Below are positions 13,137 through 14,244 of a stretch of 14,244 nucleotides of DNA, piece by piece. The DNA lies in assembly GCA_020433785.1 (NCBI GenBank), contig JAGRCC010000064.1, forward strand, positions 1 through 14,244. Reading direction: 5' to 3'. The position numbers were made by a program, and so were the translations under genes. The stretch is from Anaerolineae bacterium (GTDB lineage Bacteria > Chloroflexota > Anaerolineae > 4572-78 > J111). Each line of letters starts with the position of its first letter. Position 1 is the stretch's first letter. The notes beneath the pieces are model-generated. The model saw nothing but the letters and a program-made list of their open reading frames with translations. It had not been told where the DNA came from and searched no databases.

Positions 13137-14244
13137 ATGGACAATTATCGACACCTAGCGGCTTTCAAAGATTTGCCCGACGATGAGTGGCAATGGCTGA
13201 TCGACCGTAGCGTTGAACAACAAGTTGAATCGGGTAAAATCTTTGTTGAAGAAGGGATGCCCAGCGACTTGTTCTATGTGGTTCTCGAAGGTGAACTTCA
13301 AGTAACGCGAGCGATTAACGGCCGTAAACACGTCATGGGCACGAATCCGCCCGGTATTATTGGTGGAGAATTATCGCTGCTAAATCATTTGCCGACTTCG
13401 ATGATTACCGCGCAAGCCATTATGGCCAGCCGGATAATGGTTTTTGATAAGCAGACGTTTCGCCAAATTTTTGCCGCTTGTCCGAATTTCGCAGCTTACA
13501 TTTTTAAGACGGCCACGGAGCGAACGCAGGGCTATGCCGCCTTTGTCCAACAGCAGGAAAAAATGGCCGCTTTGGGTAAGCTATCGGCCGGACTGGCTCA
13601 CGAGTTGAACAATCCGGCTGCTGCCGCCCGCCGTTCGGCTCAATCGTTGGCCGAACTTTTGCCGAAGTTGCAAGGTCATACGGTTAATCTGAGCGCCTTG
13701 GGATTTACCAACAGCCACTTGAACGATTTGGATCTTTGCCAAAAACAATGGTTGGTTCAAGCCGCCACGGTGCAAACCCTCTCAGCGCTGGAACAGAGCG
13801 ACCGGGAAGATGAATTGAGCGATTGGTTTGAAGATCACGGTATCGAAAACGGCTGGCAGTTGGCCGAAATTTTCGTAACAGCCGGGGTCAAGCCGGATGA
13901 GTTAAGCGATCTGGCCGACCATTTGCCTGAGCAATTTTTAGCGCCGGTTATCGCCTGGCTGCACGATTCGCTGTGTGCCGCGAATTTGTTGGAGGAAGTG
14001 GAGCAGAGTACGCGCCGCATCTCTGATCTGGTGGGGGCTATCAAGGAATATACCTACATGGATCGCGCCCCGGTGCAAGATGTTGATGTTCATCATGGGC
14101 TGGACGTAACCTTGAAAGTGCTCAAACATAAGTTGAGAAATGTCACGGTCACCCACCAGTACGACTCCTCGGTGCCTACCATTTCGGGTAAAGGGGGTGA
14201 ACTCAACCAGATTTGGACCAACCTCATCGATAACGCCATCGATG
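13137..14244 (+). CDS. histidine kinase with N-terminal cyclic-nucleotide-binding-like domain, 3' end missing
   Basis: The frame runs off the right edge; 369 residues are visible. Residues about 8-125 form a cyclic-nucleotide-binding-type domain (FVEEGMPSDLFYVVLEGEL, 36-54; IGGELSLLNHLPTSM, 75-89). The Arg that normally grips the cyclic phosphate about nine residues after the Glu of GGEL is replaced by Thr87/Ser88, so classical cAMP/cGMP binding is doubtful. A coiled linker leads to the phospho-acceptor helix GKLSAGLAHELNNP (147-160, His155). The second helix of this domain appears only at about 289-309 (STRRISDLVGAIKEYTYMD), so an insertion of some 120 mostly helical residues separates the two, including SDREDELSDWFEDHGI (221-236). 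The ATPase N-box starts at ELNQIWTNLIDNAID (355-369), where the window ends. ATG 13137 has AAGGAGG (13120-13126) 10 bases upstream. It would autophosphorylate and signal to a response regulator; no transmembrane segment is seen, so it should be cytoplasmic. Confidence 0.92.
   Translation, partial: MDNYRHLAAFKDLPDDEWQWLIDRSVEQQVESGKIFVEEGMPSDLFYVVLEGELQVTRAINGRKHVMGTNPPGIIGGELSLLNHLPTSMITAQAIMASRIMVFDKQTFRQIFAACPNFAAYIFKTATERTQGYAAFVQQQEKMAALGKLSAGLAHELNNPAAAARRSAQSLAELLPKLQGHTVNLSALGFTNSHLNDLDLCQKQWLVQAATVQTLSALEQSDREDELSDWFEDHGIENGWQLAEIFVTAGVKPDELSDLADHLPEQFLAPVIAWLHDSLCAANLLEEVEQSTRRISDLVGAIKEYTYMDRAPVQDVDVHHGLDVTLKVLKHKLRNVTVTHQYDSSVPTISGKGGELNQIWTNLIDNAID

Overview
The window is a 14.2-kb piece of a bacterial chromosome of moderate GC content with tightly packed genes. 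Several traits point to the Chloroflexota, perhaps an Anaerolineae-like lineage: an ECF sigma factor joined to a membrane anti-sigma-like protein that carries a beta-propeller, paired Asp-box propeller proteins, a CoA-transferase fused to a GNAT domain, and long palindromes between genes. No marker gene settles this, so the assignment is a guess from gene content. I see no rRNA, tRNA, CRISPR array, transposase or phage gene.

Layout. (1) 3-1802, plus strand: the 3' part of a PfkB-family sugar kinase (start lies upstream of the window), then a complete triosephosphate isomerase gene. These are central-carbon functions. A long palindrome follows at 1827-1876. (2) 1916-8550, plus strand: an envelope-facing block. 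It holds an integral membrane protein with an M50-type HExxH motif, an ECF sigma factor, a translationally overlapping transmembrane protein with a TolB-like propeller (candidate anti-sigma/sensor), a 312-base gap holding a second long palindrome and a short operator-like palindrome, an Asp-box propeller protein anchored at both ends, a small Pro/His-tailed membrane protein, and a paralogue of the Asp-box protein. A strong bidirectional terminator (8567-8603) ends the block. (3) 8631-12931, minus strand: a stand-alone receiver-domain response regulator, a bifunctional acetyl-CoA hydrolase/transferase-GNAT fusion, and a PabB-PabC fusion for p-aminobenzoate (folate) synthesis. (4) 13137-14244, plus strand, running off the end: a histidine kinase with an N-terminal cyclic-nucleotide-binding-like domain and a large insertion inside its dimerisation/phosphotransfer domain.

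How the genes may work together. The sigma/anti-sigma pair is almost certainly co-translated and should act as a switch. The membrane metalloprotease just upstream and the tethered propellers just downstream are plausible parts of the same envelope-sensing circuit, but only gene order and membrane topology support that. The histidine kinase and the orphan receiver could form a two-component pair, although two metabolic genes separate them. The remaining minus-strand genes are metabolic and independent of the envelope block.
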